Shown: positions 47,339-61,278 of the stretch, one piece after another
How the letters are laid out: each line of letters begins with the position of its first letter
Position numbering within the stretch: position 1 is the stretch's first letter
From: Ustulina deusta
Lineage: Eukaryota > Ascomycota > Sordariomycetes > Xylariales > Xylariaceae
Assembly: GCA_023159155.1 (NCBI GenBank)
Contig: JAJNNX010000003.1
Span: 620,001 to 684,000, forward strand
Direction of reading: 5' to 3'
DNA: 64,000 bases
The notes under the pieces: model-generated
The model's input: only the letters and a program-made list of their open reading frames with translations
What the model was told of the DNA's origin: nothing
Databases searched by the model: none
Program-made: the position numbers and the translations under genes

Positions 47339-50300
47339 TTAAGTTATTTTAATATAATTATAAGTTTACCTAAATATAATTGCTGCTTTTAGTAGATTTT
47401 TTTTATAGAACGTTTGTTTTAATACTAATACGAACAGCTAATTTAAAACATTATTTTTAGCTAAAGTTCTTAATTAATTTTTACTATAGCAAAATCTAGC
47501 GCTTAATAAAATTAATAATAGCAGTATAAATAGTGCTGCTTTTTTAATTGCTTTAGCTATATTATAGCAGAATTTGCAAATAAATTAATATTTTAGCTAA
47601 TACTTTAACAATTAGTATTACAGCTTTTAGCAGTTATATAATATAATAAAGTTTTTTTTATTTAAGTATTATAATTTTATTTTAATTATTTAATATATTA
47701 ATAAGCTTAAATATTTTAAATAAAAATAAGGCAAAGCTGCAATCCTTTAGAATTTTAGTATTAATATTATATTTAACCTTAATTTATTTAAAATATGCTA
47801 GTTTAAAAGCTTTATATAAAACATTAAGCAATAGGTTACTTAAAGTTTTGTTTGAGCTAAATACTACTTAAAATAATGTTTTTAAAAAGATTAGCTTAAA
47901 ATTATATAATAAACGGACAAAAAACGCTATAATTTTACTAATAAAAAAAAAACCCTATTAAAATTTATATTAATTTTAAAGTAAAGTATTATTATAAAAT
48001 AAGCTACATAAATAAAAATTATATTGCGAAATAAATATTTAAATATTTTAATAGTAGTTTTAAGCTATTAGTTAAACTATAAATTAATAATAATATTATT
48101 TAAAATATTTAAAATTAAGTTAGTAGTTAAAAATATATAGCATTAAAAAACTAGTATAAATTTATTAAGGCCTGCTAAGCTTAAAAAAAATATATTAACA
48201 ACTTAGAAACTTTAATTAAAAAAAATATTAATTCTAACTATAATATTATAAAATTTAATATAGTTGCTTTATATATTAACTTTTTTTTATTACTAGCTAA
48301 AGTTATTTTTATTAATGCTAGCTTTTTTAAAAGTATAATAAACTTTTTTTATTTCTAAAGTAATAAACCTTTAGTTTTTTTTATATAAAATAAAGCTAAA
48401 ACTAAAAAAATAAATATAAAGCTAATAAAATAGCAACTTAAGGCTTTTTTTAAAAATAATTGTTTTTATAATTAATAATAAAATAATAATTAATTTTATA
48501 ATAACTAGCAAAGCAGAAATAATATATCTAATAATATTTTTTAAATAAAAATTGTTTAAATTTATATAATTAAAAGTTAAATAATTTATTATAATATAGA
48601 TAAAAAAAGTTTTTATATTTTATTACGTATTATAAATTAAATTAATATATTTTAGTTAAATTATAACCCCAATTCTAACAGAAATAAACTTAATAGCGCT
48701 AATAATATTGTTGGACTAGGAAACAATTAAGGCGGGCGTTTCAGAAAGATATTTCGCCGGCTTTAAAAAAACTTTTATAATTTTTTTTTTTAGCTAATAT
48801 TATGTTAGATTTATATAATACAGTTCTATTACTATTTTTATTGCTACTTAAAACTATAAATATAATATATAATATTATTAAAATTTTTGTTTAGTTATTA
48901 TTTAATAAATTTAGTAAATCTAAAAATCTGTTATTTTTAATTTTAGATAATTAAACAATTATTATTAATAGTAATTAAAACTAGTTTTTTTTATACAATA
49001 CTACTAGATTATTTAACTTAGCTATTATTATTATATTAAATAAAATAATTAAATATATTAAAATATAAAAGATACTACTTAATTATAATATATTTAAATA
49101 TATTAAAAAAGCTAAAATGATTTTTTTTTATGTTATAAATAATAAGTTTTATAAATAAAAAAGTTTTGTTTATTTTAAAATTATTATTTATAATTAAGGT
49201 TGTAAAGCAAAAATATATATAAATACTGCTTTATTTTTATTTTTTATATTTAAAAAGTTTTTAGTATAAATATATTTAAATATATTTATTTAAATATTTA
49301 TATAAAGTTTTAGTATTAAAAGTATTAGTAAAAAGCTCTATATTATAAATTATATTAATATTAATATTATATTTTTTAATATTAAAAAGTTAATATAGTT
49401 CTAAATATAGCAGATTTATATTATTAATAAGTTTTTATATAATATGATTTTTAGCATAAGTTTTTTTAAAATATATTTGCTATATATTAAATAGGGCAGC
49501 AAATCGCAAAATAATAAACTTTATATTATAAATACTAAATATTATATATATATATTTATAGTATTTAGCGCTCAACCAAAACTTTATTACAAGCAAATGC
49601 TAATTTAAACAATAATTAATTTTAAGGTTAAAACAAGCAAAAGTATTATTATACTTATTAACTATCCGGACATATTTATTATAGCTACAGATTATTTTAT
49701 TTATTTTTAAGCTATTACAGATTTTTTATTTAATATATATAGTTTTATTATAGCATTAATTTAAAATAGTTAAAATATAGCTTAATATTTTGCAAATTTT
49801 AATAAACTTTTTATTTTTATTTATAAAAACAATTTGTTTAGCTTTTATAAAAATATTTATATTTTTAACTTTGTTTAAACTTATTTTATATTTTTAGAGT
49901 CCAAAACTAAAAATATTTATATAATACTTTTTTTTAAAATCTTTAATATAAATAAGCAAAAAAACAAAAATAATAAAAATAATAATAAATATAAATATAG
50001 CTATTTTTTTAATTTGCTTAATCTGCCTAAGTTTTAAACATTACTTAATAAATTAAAAATAAATATATTATTAAATTAAGAACTTAAAGTTATATTTTAG
50101 ATCAAATCTATTTTTTATAAATATTTTTATTTATTTTGTTCTAAACTTAACTGTTTTAATAATAGGATCAAAATACTTATTAAATTTAAAAAAAACGTTT
50201 TTACTAATAATTTTTATTAACGCTTTTATTTTTAATTTTATAAAAACTATAATATAATAAACGCTATTTTTAAGCTGTTTATTAATATTAAAGTTATTAA

Positions 50301-51918
50301 ACTTATATTTTTAAAATAATCTTATTTTATTATATTGCTTACGTTTGTTATTTAGTATAAAGGCAAACTTTATATAGTAGTTACTCTATAGAAAATTAAT
50401 ACTAAAATTATTAGTAATGCTTACTTGCTGCCCTAGCAAAATAAAATACTTAGCGCTTTATATAAATCTATAGTTTTTATTATTATTAATATTATAAAAA
50501 GCTTTTTCTAATAGAAAATTAAAGATTATAACAAATATAAAATAGCTTTTGTTATGTTATATTGTGGCTATAAATAACTTATAGTTATAACAATAAAACT
50601 TAAAACTTTTTTTAATTTTTTTTAATATTGTATAAAAAAACTTTTATATTTATATTTATAAATATTTATACTTATTTATATTAATAATATTATTATTTTT
50701 TTTTAGATTATAAAAAAATATATTAAATATTTTAATATTATTTTTAGTGTTTTAATTATATTAGGTTATATTATAGTTTTAGAAAAATGTTATTTTGTTT
50801 AATATAATTTTAAAACTTTTAGCTAGCATGTTTTCCGTTTAAGGCTTTTTATAAACAAAAAAAAATATAAAATAATTAAATAGCTTGATATATTATATAA
50901 TTTGTAAAACTTAAAGCAAAGAATTAGTTTTATAAAGTATTAGTGCTATTATATTTATTAATTTGCTAGTATTGCAATACTTTTAAACTAGATTAAAACG
51001 TTTGGTTTTAAAAATTGTTTTAAAATAGCTAATTTTAGATAAGCATAATAAGCTAGAACTTATAAGCTGTTTTTAGAAATATTGCCCCCCTAGCTAGACA
51101 AAAAGACTAGTATTATATTAAAAAAAGCTTAAAAGTAATATAAAGTAATACTTAAGTATAGGGATAAAATATAAAAACAAACTATTTAAGTATAAAAAAC
51201 TTTTAAAACTTATATTTATAATATAGTTATATTTGCCTTTCTTAACTATAAAAAACTATTTATTTTCTAAGTTAATTCTAATTAATTAAATAATATTAGT
51301 TTAGCTTTTTATTAAATATAAAAAAATAGCAAACTATGCTTTATTTTTTTTTTTTTTATATTTTTATAAATATAAAAAAGAAATATAGTTTATATAAAAT
51401 AAAAACATATAAATTAGTATAAATATTAAAAAAACTTACTTAATATCTTGATTATAGTAATATTTATATTTATATTAACTATAATACTATTATTTAAACT
51501 TTTTAAACTATTACTAAACAACCTAAAAATATAAATTAATTAATTTTATAGCACTTATTCCTATTATAATATATTAACTGGATTAAGATATTTTATACGC
51601 TAAAAAAAATATTAATTAATATAAATACTTTATTTTATTTTTTTAAAAAAACTAAGTTTAATATTAAAACTTTTATTAATATTATAATTTAGATCTTTAT
51701 AATTATAAAAAATTACATATGCACTAATACTAATGCTTAAAATTTTATTTAATAAGTTTAGCTTTAGCTTTAAAATCTAGACTTAGCTTAAGATCTAGCC
51801 TAGCTACAATTTTAAGATTTAATATTAGTACTAATTTTTATACTAGTTCTAGACTTAGTTTATTTTCTAATAGTATAATATGTTTGATTTTTAAATAGCG
51901 CTACACTAGTTAAAATAT

Positions 51919-52071
51919 AGCTTGCAATATTAGATTTGTCTGCTTTAATATTATAGATAATTATTATATAGCTTGTAATATTAAACTTGCCTGCTTTAAT
52001 ATTATAAATAATTACTGTATAGCTTATAATATTAGACTTGCCTATTTTAGTATTATAAATAATCACTTTAT
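51919..52071. repeat. 51 bp tandem repeat, 3 units
   Basis: Unit begins TAGCTTGCAATATTAGA; three copies differ mainly by transitions. 51 bp equals 17 codons, and the minus strand stays open through all three (YNIKADKSNIASYI). Confidence 0.65.
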
Positions 52072-55000
52072 TAGTAAGCTTTTTTATTATACTAGATATA
52101 GAGCTAAAACTATAGTTATATAAAAATATAATTATTATATCTATTTATATATTAAAGAACTTATAATAAAAAATAGTCAAAATACTATAAGCAGATCATA
52201 CTTTTAAAATAATATATAAGCAACTATAAAAATAATATAATATAATAAAAAATAATACTAAAAGCTTTAATATTACTTTATATATATTTTGTTATAATTT
52301 AACTATATAATTATTATATTATTTAGATCCCTTTAGCGACCGGCTTATTATCTCAGCTGCTATATAGATAAAGGTTATATAACTAGCCTATAATTATAGA
52401 GCTTATATAAAAATAACACAGATTATAAATTTTATTTGTGCTTTTATTTATTTTTTTAAAATTAAAAGGTATATTATTAAGTATATAGATATATATCTAA
52501 CTTATTAACTATTAGGCAAAAAGAAAAAGCTACCCTATAGCAATATACAACCTATTTATATACCTATAATTCTAATCTATATTTTATATTTTGATTTTAT
52601 TCTTAATTTTTTTATATTTTTAAATAGGAATAACGCAATATTTATAATTATATATAAAACTATAAAATTTATAAAGTACGTTATTAGTAAATCGATATAT
52701 AATATAAAAAACTAGGCTTAATTATATATTTAACAAATTTATTTAGACTAAGGGCTACCTGATTTATTTATATTTAACGCAAACTTTAAATTTTTTGGTA
52801 GATTATAGATAGTATTATATAAAGCAGGCAGTATTACTATACAGTTATTTATATTATATTATTAATAGGCTAATAATTAAATTAAAAAAATAATCTAAGT
52901 TTTTTAGACTTTGCTAATATCTATACTTAGGGCTTAACTAGATATAAACGTTTAAAAAGATTATGTTAGTTATGTAGTATATGTTTTAAATATATTTATA
53001 TTAGCTATTATAACCAAAATATTTTATAAGCTATTATATAATCGAAAGCTTAAAACTTTCTTGCTTATAGATTTTTTTTTAAATAGTAATTATATATAGA
53101 CCTAGCAAACGTTCTAATAAAAAGCTTTTAATATTATAGTACTAATATAAACAAAAATAAAAATCTATTATAATTAGCAATATATTAAGCTTTTTTTTAT
53201 TTTTAAGGACAATTTTATATATATTAAGCTTGTAAAGCTAAGCAAATTAAAATATTATTTAAATAATTAGACTAAGTTTAGCTTTTGTAAAATTGGTCCG
53301 TTCTTTATAAAGAAATGTTTTAATAATCTTAAATATTGCGTTAAGCTATTTAGCTAGCTGCGCTAGTAGTAAGACATTTCTATTGAGCATTTTAAGCTAG
53401 TAAAAAAGAACGTATTTAGTAAGCTATAGCTAGAGCTTAGCAGTATTAAAAGCAGTAGCGTTAAAAAATAAATAATTAAAAAGATTTTAGTTTACGTATA
53501 TATATGTTTAACTAACTTTTTTACTATAGCTATCTAGCTATACTATAAAATCAAATAAATAAAATATAACATATATATATAAAAACTAGCTAGTATATTT
53601 TAGTTTAATATTTTTAGACTATTAAAGTTATATTATAATAAAATAAAAATAGTAGTATTTATAATTAAGTTATATTTTTATAATATTAATACTTTATTAG
53701 TTCTATTTATTTAATTGTTTTAAATAAAACGTTAAAAAATTTAAAGCTAGTTAAAAAGCTAAAACAAAAAAATATTAATATATATAATATTTATTTATAT
53801 AAACAAAAAGGTTTGTTTATAAAAAGTTTTAATTAAATATATTTTATAACTATATAAGTACTTTAATATTTTAACTACTTTTTTAAACGCCTATTTAAGC
53901 ACTTTTTTTAAGTCTGCTATATTTAATATATTTACTATAGTGCTTTCTGCTATTTTATATATATATTAATAAAATAAAAATATATAAGTACTTAAATGCC
54001 TAGATATTTTATACTTATTTATACTAACTATTTCTTTACTTTTTTATTACTTTTATACTTACTTAATTTTGCAATTATAGCTATATTTTCTATATATAGC
54101 TTTTTAAGTTTTTGTACTCTTTATTTACTATATATTTATAGCTTTTATAATATTATAAATTATATATTTATAATATTTCTTTTTAAACTTGCCTTAAATA
54201 TTATTAAAATAAATAGTTTTAGCATTATTTTTTTAATATATAATTATATTATATATAACCTAACTACTTAGCTTATTTTATTAGATATATCTACTTATTA
54301 ATAGCTATAAGTTATTATATTTCTTATTAATAATATATATATAATTTGTTTTATTAAACCTAACTATTATTTTTTTAGTAATAAGGTAATATATTGGGCT
54401 ACTTTGGTTATTTATTTTAATATTAGACTTAATAATAAATTTTATATATATTAGATTACGTTTAAAGCAGATATAAATATATTAATTACTTCGCTAAATA
54501 ACTTATATTTTTTTTTTCTATAAAAGATAAAACTTGCCAGCTTTTCTTTAATTTTAGCAAAATTAATACTATTGCTTTTAATACTATTATAGCTAAAATT
54601 TTTATTTTAAATAACTAAAAAACTATTTTTAAATTGCTTAAATATTAGGAAACTTAATATAATAAATGCAAGCTAATTAAATATATTTTTATTTGTATTA
54701 ATATTAATAAAACATATTATATTTAATTTATATATAATAATATATTTGTTTAACTAGTTTTTAATAATAATATTTTTAAATAGGTTTATATTAATTTAAT
54801 ATATTAGAATTTTTTATATAATAAATATAGTAGTATAGAATATAATTATATAATCTGCTCTAATTACTATAATAATAATCTCTGCTTTTATTATAATTAT
54901 TCTAGTTATTATAAATCTTAATATAAACTTATAAAAAATACTATTTATATTATTTGCTATATAAAAAATAATTATTTTTGCTTTAAATATTCTTATTTTT

Positions 55001-57370
55001 TTATTCCGTTTATAAGTGCTCTAAACAATCCAGAGCTTTTGTAGCTATTTACTTTATATAATAATATACTGTTTATTAAAGCTATTAATCCTATTTTAAG
55101 TATTATATTTGTATTAAACAATAATATAAGCTTTATAAAATAACTTTAATAAGTACTTTATATTAATAAGTATAGCAAATATAAAAATAAATATATTTTA
55201 GCTATTATAGTATATTTTATAATTTATAGCATTTTAAAAAATAAAGTAAGCTAAAAAAAACTTAAATAAACAAATTTTTAGCCCGTGCTTTTTTATTATT
55301 TTAATTATACGTTATTCCTTAAATTAAATTATATACTAGTTTACTATAATATAATCAAGGTTAATAACGCTTAATTTAGAATATAAAATATTTATATTTA
55401 TTATAAATATTAGATAAAGTTTATAAAAATATATAAAATATTTATAAATACCTATTTTTTTTATATAGCCTTTATTTAAAAGCTTATTATTATTAAAATA
55501 AACAAGGGCTTAGTATATAATTAGCTAGTAAAGCAAGGCTATAAAGACTTATTAAAAGCTCTGAAATATAATATATTATTTATTAAGTTTATAATAGATA
55601 TTTTAGCTACTATAAATAATATTTATTATATATTGCGTTTAGATTATATAGCCTAATTTATTAATATGTTTTTTAATAATTTTATTTAATAATTTAACTT
55701 TTTTAGCAAACTTATAATAAACTCAAACTTATTATATAAATTTAAAATTAGTATTTTATACTATAATAAAAAAAGCAAAAAAATAATTAGTATTTTTATA
55801 AAAAGCTATAAAAAACAAGATATGTTTCTATATAAGCTGCTTATATAAAATACTAAAAATAACAAGTTTAATATATTTAATAAACTTATTTTCTATAAAA
55901 ATATTGCTTTTAAATATTAAAAATATTTTTAAGTATTTATAACTTTATAAAAAAGATCAATTTTTTTGTTTTATACTATTACTTATAAATATTATTACTA
56001 GAATAGCTTTTTAAAGCTTACTTTATAACAGCCTATGCTTGCCTTAGTAATACTTTTTTATAATATAATAAATTATAGTTATCTTACTACTTAGCTTCTT
56101 TTTTTGTTATATTTCTACTACCTAGCTAATACTTTTTAGTTTAATAATCTTTATAAGATTAAATTTATAAATATATTTTATAAGCTCTATAACTTGCTTA
56201 AAACCAAAATTAGCAAAACTAAAGCTATTAATATAATTATTAAAAAGATTTTAAAAGCTTGTATTATAACTTATAATATTAGTAAAAATAAACAATCCTA
56301 TATGTTCGGTTATATAAAATAATATTTTAAGTCTATTTTAGCAACTATTTTAAAAAGCTTTAAAAAAACTTATAATAAATAATTTAAGAACTTAACGCTA
56401 TAGTTTTTTTTTTAATACTAAGAACTATAAAATAAACATAAATAACGTATTAAAAATATAATTATATAATAATAATATTTTAAACTATTTGCTGCTTTTA
56501 TTAAAATAGTTAAATATATATTTTAATATATAACTATTTATTATTAATTAAGCAAAAAATAAGATAATATTGTACTAATTGCTTTTATTATTTTTGTTTT
56601 TTTATATTTTTTTTAAAAAGCTGCTTAAGGTTTAAGAAAACTTGTTCTATTTAAAGTTCCCGATTCTAATATTTCCGAACAGCTTAGTAGTAAAAAATAT
56701 CTTGCCTAAGTTGCAAAAACTATATTATATCCTAATGTTTTAATTATTTTTAATATTATAATTTATAAAAATATTATAAAAGCAAAAATAAAAGCTATTG
56801 CTAATATAATTATTAATAAAAACAGTAATAACTATTTTTTATTTTTCTATTTCTGGGCTATAAATTTTAATTAGAAATATATTTGCTATTATAACCTTAA
56901 AGTCTTTTTTATTATAGCTTATTTTATAAATCAGATTTTAGGTTTGCTAGCAAACAAATACTGCCATTTTATAGCCCTACCTTATAAAGCAGCTATAGTT
57001 GCCTTTTTTTTTACAGATTCTATAACTTTTATACTTTAAAAAAATCAAAAAAAGATTAATAAAAATAAAGCTTAATAATTAAACTTATTATTACTTTAAA
57101 CTATTACTTAATATAAAATAATTATTTATTATTAATTTTATAGTATTACTAAAAAGCAATCTAATTACTTTTTTGCTATTTATACTAAACTTAATAACAA
57201 ATAATATAAAATTATTATATATAATATTAAAGAATGCTTTTTTAGTATTAAATTTATATATAGATATTTTAAAAATAGTAAGACTTTTATTATAGTTTTT
57301 TTTAAAAAGCTCTTTGCTTAGAACCTAATATTAAATATAATATTAAATATTATAAAAATATTAATATAGC

Positions 57371-57547
57371 TTTCTAATAATAATAGCTAGGGTAATAGCT
57401 TTATAAGCAATAATAATACTAATAATAATATTAATTAAGCTGCTACTTAAGATATAAAAGCACTAATATAATTATCTAATAATAGCAGCTAGGGCAATAG
57501 TTTTATAAGCAATAATAACGCTACCTAAGCTGCTACTTAGGATATAG
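57371..57547. repeat. Imperfect tandem duplication inside the element
   Basis: Two copies, starting at 57371 and 57474, share TCTAATAATA..AGCTAGGG, TTTATAAGCAATAATAA and AAGCTGCTACTTA.GATATA. On the plus strand they read as Asn/Ser/Gln-rich sequence with TAA/TAG where CAA/CAG is expected, the usual RIP change. Confidence 0.5.
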
Positions 57548-60297
57548 GTATTACCTAAGTTTCTAGTTAGAACAATATTGCTATACACGCTAATATATAG
57601 ACTAGTTGGGACAATACTAATATAGGAGTTATATATTTTAACGCTACTATTAAGCAAGCTATTATTAACCCTTATGTTAAATAAACAATATTTATAATAT
57701 AACCTGCGGACACCCACTTTACACATAGTTAATCTGCCTTTTAATATATTTAGGTTATTATTATTAGTAATAATAATTACTAGCTAAACAATATAATATA
57801 TATTATTTATTAAAACTAAACAAAATATGATTTAAATATTAAACCTAAAGTTATTTGAGCTATAATTATTGCTATTATAATAGGGCATATATTTTGTAAA
57901 GCAGATAAGCAATATATGCTTGAAAATTTTGCAAACCTGCTTAAGCCCGAACGTTTTTTTGTATAGCTTATATAAAATATTATTAATATAAAAAATAAAA
58001 AAGCTACTATTTAAAAAAGCTCTAAATTAATTAAATTAGTTATAAATGGGTATATAATATAATAAAAAACGGACCTTTTTGTTTAGCGTATTCTTTTTAA
58101 TTTTAAGATCTATAAGTTTAATTTTAACTTTTAAAAAAAAAAAAGCAGAAAAATATATAAACAGTTTTATAAACAACTTATTAAACATATATATAAAAAA
58201 ACTAATATTATTGTTTATACTTTTTTTGTTCTATTTATTATTAGTTCTATTTTTAATATATAAATTTTAATTATTAATAAGGAATAAAAAATAATTAAAG
58301 CTAGTATATTTATTGCCTTTATATAAGTTAATATAGCAATCTATATTTTTGCTAGAAATAGCAAGCAAATTTGCCTGTTTTCTTTTTTAATAAGCAACTA
58401 TTGCAGCAAGCCGGATTAGCCCACCTATTTTTTTAACCTATTCGTACTGTAGCTTAAGCTTTTAATAAATACTCGTATAAAACAATTAAGCGCTATCTAT
58501 TTTTATTGTTTTAAAATTAACTATTATATTAAAAGCAGCGTTTTATAGTTTATATTTATTAAGTTTTATAATAGTTTTATACTTAAAAATCTTTATAATT
58601 ATAATAATTTAATAATTATTTAATTTTGAACGTTTGCTAAAAGTATTACTTATAAAGCTATTAGTAGATCGGCTTTTTTTTTAAATATTAAAAAAAATAA
58701 TAATAAATTTATTAATAAAAATAATTTTATTAATTAGGCTAATACTAAATATATTTGCAATTTTATTGTTTTAATTTTTTAAGCTAATCTATACTAGTTT
58801 AATAAGTAATGTTTAAATATTAGTATTATTACTTCTTATAATACCTAAATTAATAAAATTAATAAAAAATTATTTATATTTATAACTATTAAAATTATTT
58901 TTAAAATAGTTACTATATATACTGTTTAAAATATATAAAGCAATAAATATAATATTGTTATTATTGATCTAGTACGTACTAAATAACCTGGATTTATTAA
59001 ATAACAAAATTTTAGCTCGGTTATAATATTATAAGCTTGTTATAGCTAGTTTATTATTAGTAATATTATTATATGGGCTAGATCTAGCCGTACTAACTCT
59101 AGCAGTAAATAGTTAATATATTACAAAAATTATTATTTAGACCGTACTACTATTGCATTTTTTTTAAAAAATATATAAAGATCGGAATATAAACTCTACT
59201 ACTAAACTTACTACAAGTCCTAGCCTAACTATAGTAAATTAACTTATATTAACTATAACAATAAATATTATATTTAACGCTGCTTATGTTTTATTGCTTA
59301 CTTTTTTAAAACTATAATTAATGCTGCTATAACTACTAAGCTTATTAATTAGCCTAAATATATTAAAAAAAAAACGCATTTATATCTTATTCCTGCTAGA
59401 CTAAAAAATATAGAACTATTAACAAGTTTAAAAGCTAGCCTAATAACGCTGCTTTATGCAAAGAAACACCCGTGGACGCTGTTGACTAAGCCAAGCTTAA
59501 TAAAAACACCGCACATTTCGAAGCAGTACTTCTTAAAAAAAAAGCAAAAATTTGCAAGAACAAACAGTAGGTTAAAAAAAATAAGTCTAAATATATTAAA
59601 ACTCCAATTATAAAGCCTTAGCCTAGTTATGCTAATCAAAATCTTATGCTAACGCTTAATACAACTAAATATAAAACCTATATACCTAAAATTACTACAG
59701 TAAACCTTTCATAAAAAAAATTCCTATTTATAGCTTAAAAAATTGCTACTTATATTATTTAACAATAAATAAATATAAAAAAACAGCTTATTATTTTTTT
59801 ATTTAATAGCTAGTACATATTTTTATATAAAATATAATAATATATTATTTTTATTAACCCTATTTAAAACATAGCATATTAGTTCAATATAAATACTAGT
59901 TAATAAAAATCGGTTGCTAAACATATTAAAATTATTAAGTATGTCCTTTATATAATATATTATAAAATAACCTATATAATATAAAACAAAGTTCTAATGT
60001 TTAATGTTTAGATTTTTATTATTTAACTCGGACTTATAACTATTAATAAAAATATAGTTTAGTATAACGCAGCTTTTATTAATAAAGACGCAGCAACTAT
60101 AATTAATAGCTACCTTAATATAATAGATAATACTATTAGCTATAATTCGGATAACGAAGTAGAAGACCTTAAGGACAATATATCTAATATAGATAGATTT
60201 AATAAATAAAACAGAAAATATTTAATAAATAAAACAAAAGATACTTAATAGATAAAATAAAGAATAATTGTATATTATAAAAATATAATCTTAATTT

Positions 60298-60308
60298 AAG
60301 AAAAGGGA
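60298..60308 (+). other. Putative polypurine tract
   Basis: AAGAAAAGGGA lies one base before the right LTR. Its position fits the primer for plus-strand synthesis of an LTR element oriented left to right. Confidence 0.5.
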
Positions 60309-60309
60309 T

Positions 60310-60513
60310 TATTACGTTATATAATTGGGTTAGTGTCATATAACTTAGCCCCACTTATTTTATACTATAGCTTGACTTTTGCCTATAGAGGTTAGAACAG
60401 AGATCTTTTCTTTTAGCAAGTCATATCTAGGTTTTATTTAGATTGTTTTTTTTTGTGTAATATGTGGCTAGCACATACTATACGCTATAATACACTGATT
60501 GCAGCCCATTATA
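60310..60513 (+). repeat. Right LTR, 204 bp
   Basis: Same length as the left LTR, with about 34 substitutions by hand count, all transitions and no indel. Confidence 0.85.
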
Positions 60514-60518
60514 CCGAT
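60514..60518 (+). repeat. Target-site duplication, right copy (CCGAT)
   Basis: After it the HET frame resumes at GGT (60519). Confidence 0.85.
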
Positions 60519-61278
60519 GGTAATGTCCTTTCCTGGTCGTGGGCATCTGTTAAGTCCAGGGTAAAGTGGTTCAGGTTTAAGAATTTCATGTCTCCGCACT
60601 ACCCAATAGACTGCATCAAGCTGGAAGCAATCCATATCGAGCCCATCGGGTCACTGTATTTGGGGCGGTGCTCGCGATGTGAGCTGATCTTTCGGTAAGT
60701 AATTCTCAGTCTTTCATCTCATTTCGCCACTCTCAGAGTATTAAACTTCCCCTTCTGGCTGGAATGATGTCTTAAGGCGCTCTCTGCATTTTCTAAGCGT
60801 TCGCTGATCACGCTGAATGACGGTAACTGATATTGAGTGTTATAGTGGTCCGCTAATGGCCACGACCTCTGCAGATCTAGAAGTTTCCATTTTCATGAAA
60901 GATGCGGGCAAGGAAAATAGAGGCTATCGGATCGACGAGATGCTGGCCGTCCACCAATTCACACCTGATTATACATTCGACCTTAGTGGGCCCGTGTATG
61001 GGCCAGCATCTGGCTCCAAGTTCATTCTTCCACTGATGATACAACATGGAGGGCTCCACTTGGTCATAGGAATCGTGATTCAGTCAATGGAAGGTGATAC
61101 AGATGCTTACGAGAGAGTCGGGTTAGTCACATTGGTATATATTAAACGAGGACCACCAGCGGATTTTCGTCCTGAAACTTGTCAAGAATGGGATTACCAC
61201 CCGTGGCGACCGATTACACGCCAATGGGTTAATATTTATCTGTCTAGTTTACCTGCGAGGAAGATTATCATTCGTTAA

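Larger units (their letters stand above)
45129..60513 (+). mobile_element. RIP-destroyed LTR retroelement, 15,385 bp
   Basis: Bounded by direct 204 bp LTRs and a CCGAT duplication. A purine run AAGAAAAGGGA ends just before the right LTR and fits a polypurine tract, and the first three bases after the left LTR (TAG) could be a RIP-altered TGG of a primer-binding site; both point to plus orientation (inference). The interior is almost entirely A/T with no open frame longer than about 90 codons, so no reverse transcriptase or integrase can be read. At 15.4 kb it is about twice as long as usual Ty1/Ty3-type elements, so it may be a nested insertion or a large non-autonomous element. Small islands that keep G and C (45967-46005, 48700-48770, 59455-59560) may help recover the ancestor. 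Confidence 0.85.
43716..61278 (+). pseudogene. HET-domain gene split by a 15.4 kb LTR element
   Basis: Exons 43716-43995 and 44056-45128, then the inserted element, then 60519-60694 and 60846-61278. Introns are 43996-44055 and 60695-60845. The exons without the element and one CCGAT copy total 1962 nt, exactly 654 codons with stop. The HET signature is present: YACLSHCWG at about residue 170, then RLDICYLWIDSLCIIQDS at about 215, MADMYSNALLTIAATKSRDG, and RGWVYQEMSLSRRVLHFG. The distal half begins with VLSWSWASVKSRV, the usual C-terminal HET landmark. HET proteins cause programmed cell death when incompatible strains fuse. As it stands, translation runs into the left LTR and stops at 45165-45167, giving a 463 aa protein that keeps the HET core but loses the C-terminal third. 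The exons show no RIP damage, so the loss is recent. Confidence 0.85.

Noticed and set aside
53996..54271. 91-codon hydrophobic frame in the AT block
   Set aside because: Phe/Ile/Leu/Tyr content is what any AT-rich frame gives; no start context or homology.
57472..57726. 84-codon minus-strand frame in the AT block
   Set aside because: Lies opposite the tandem duplication, whose plus-strand reading looks more like the original coding sense.
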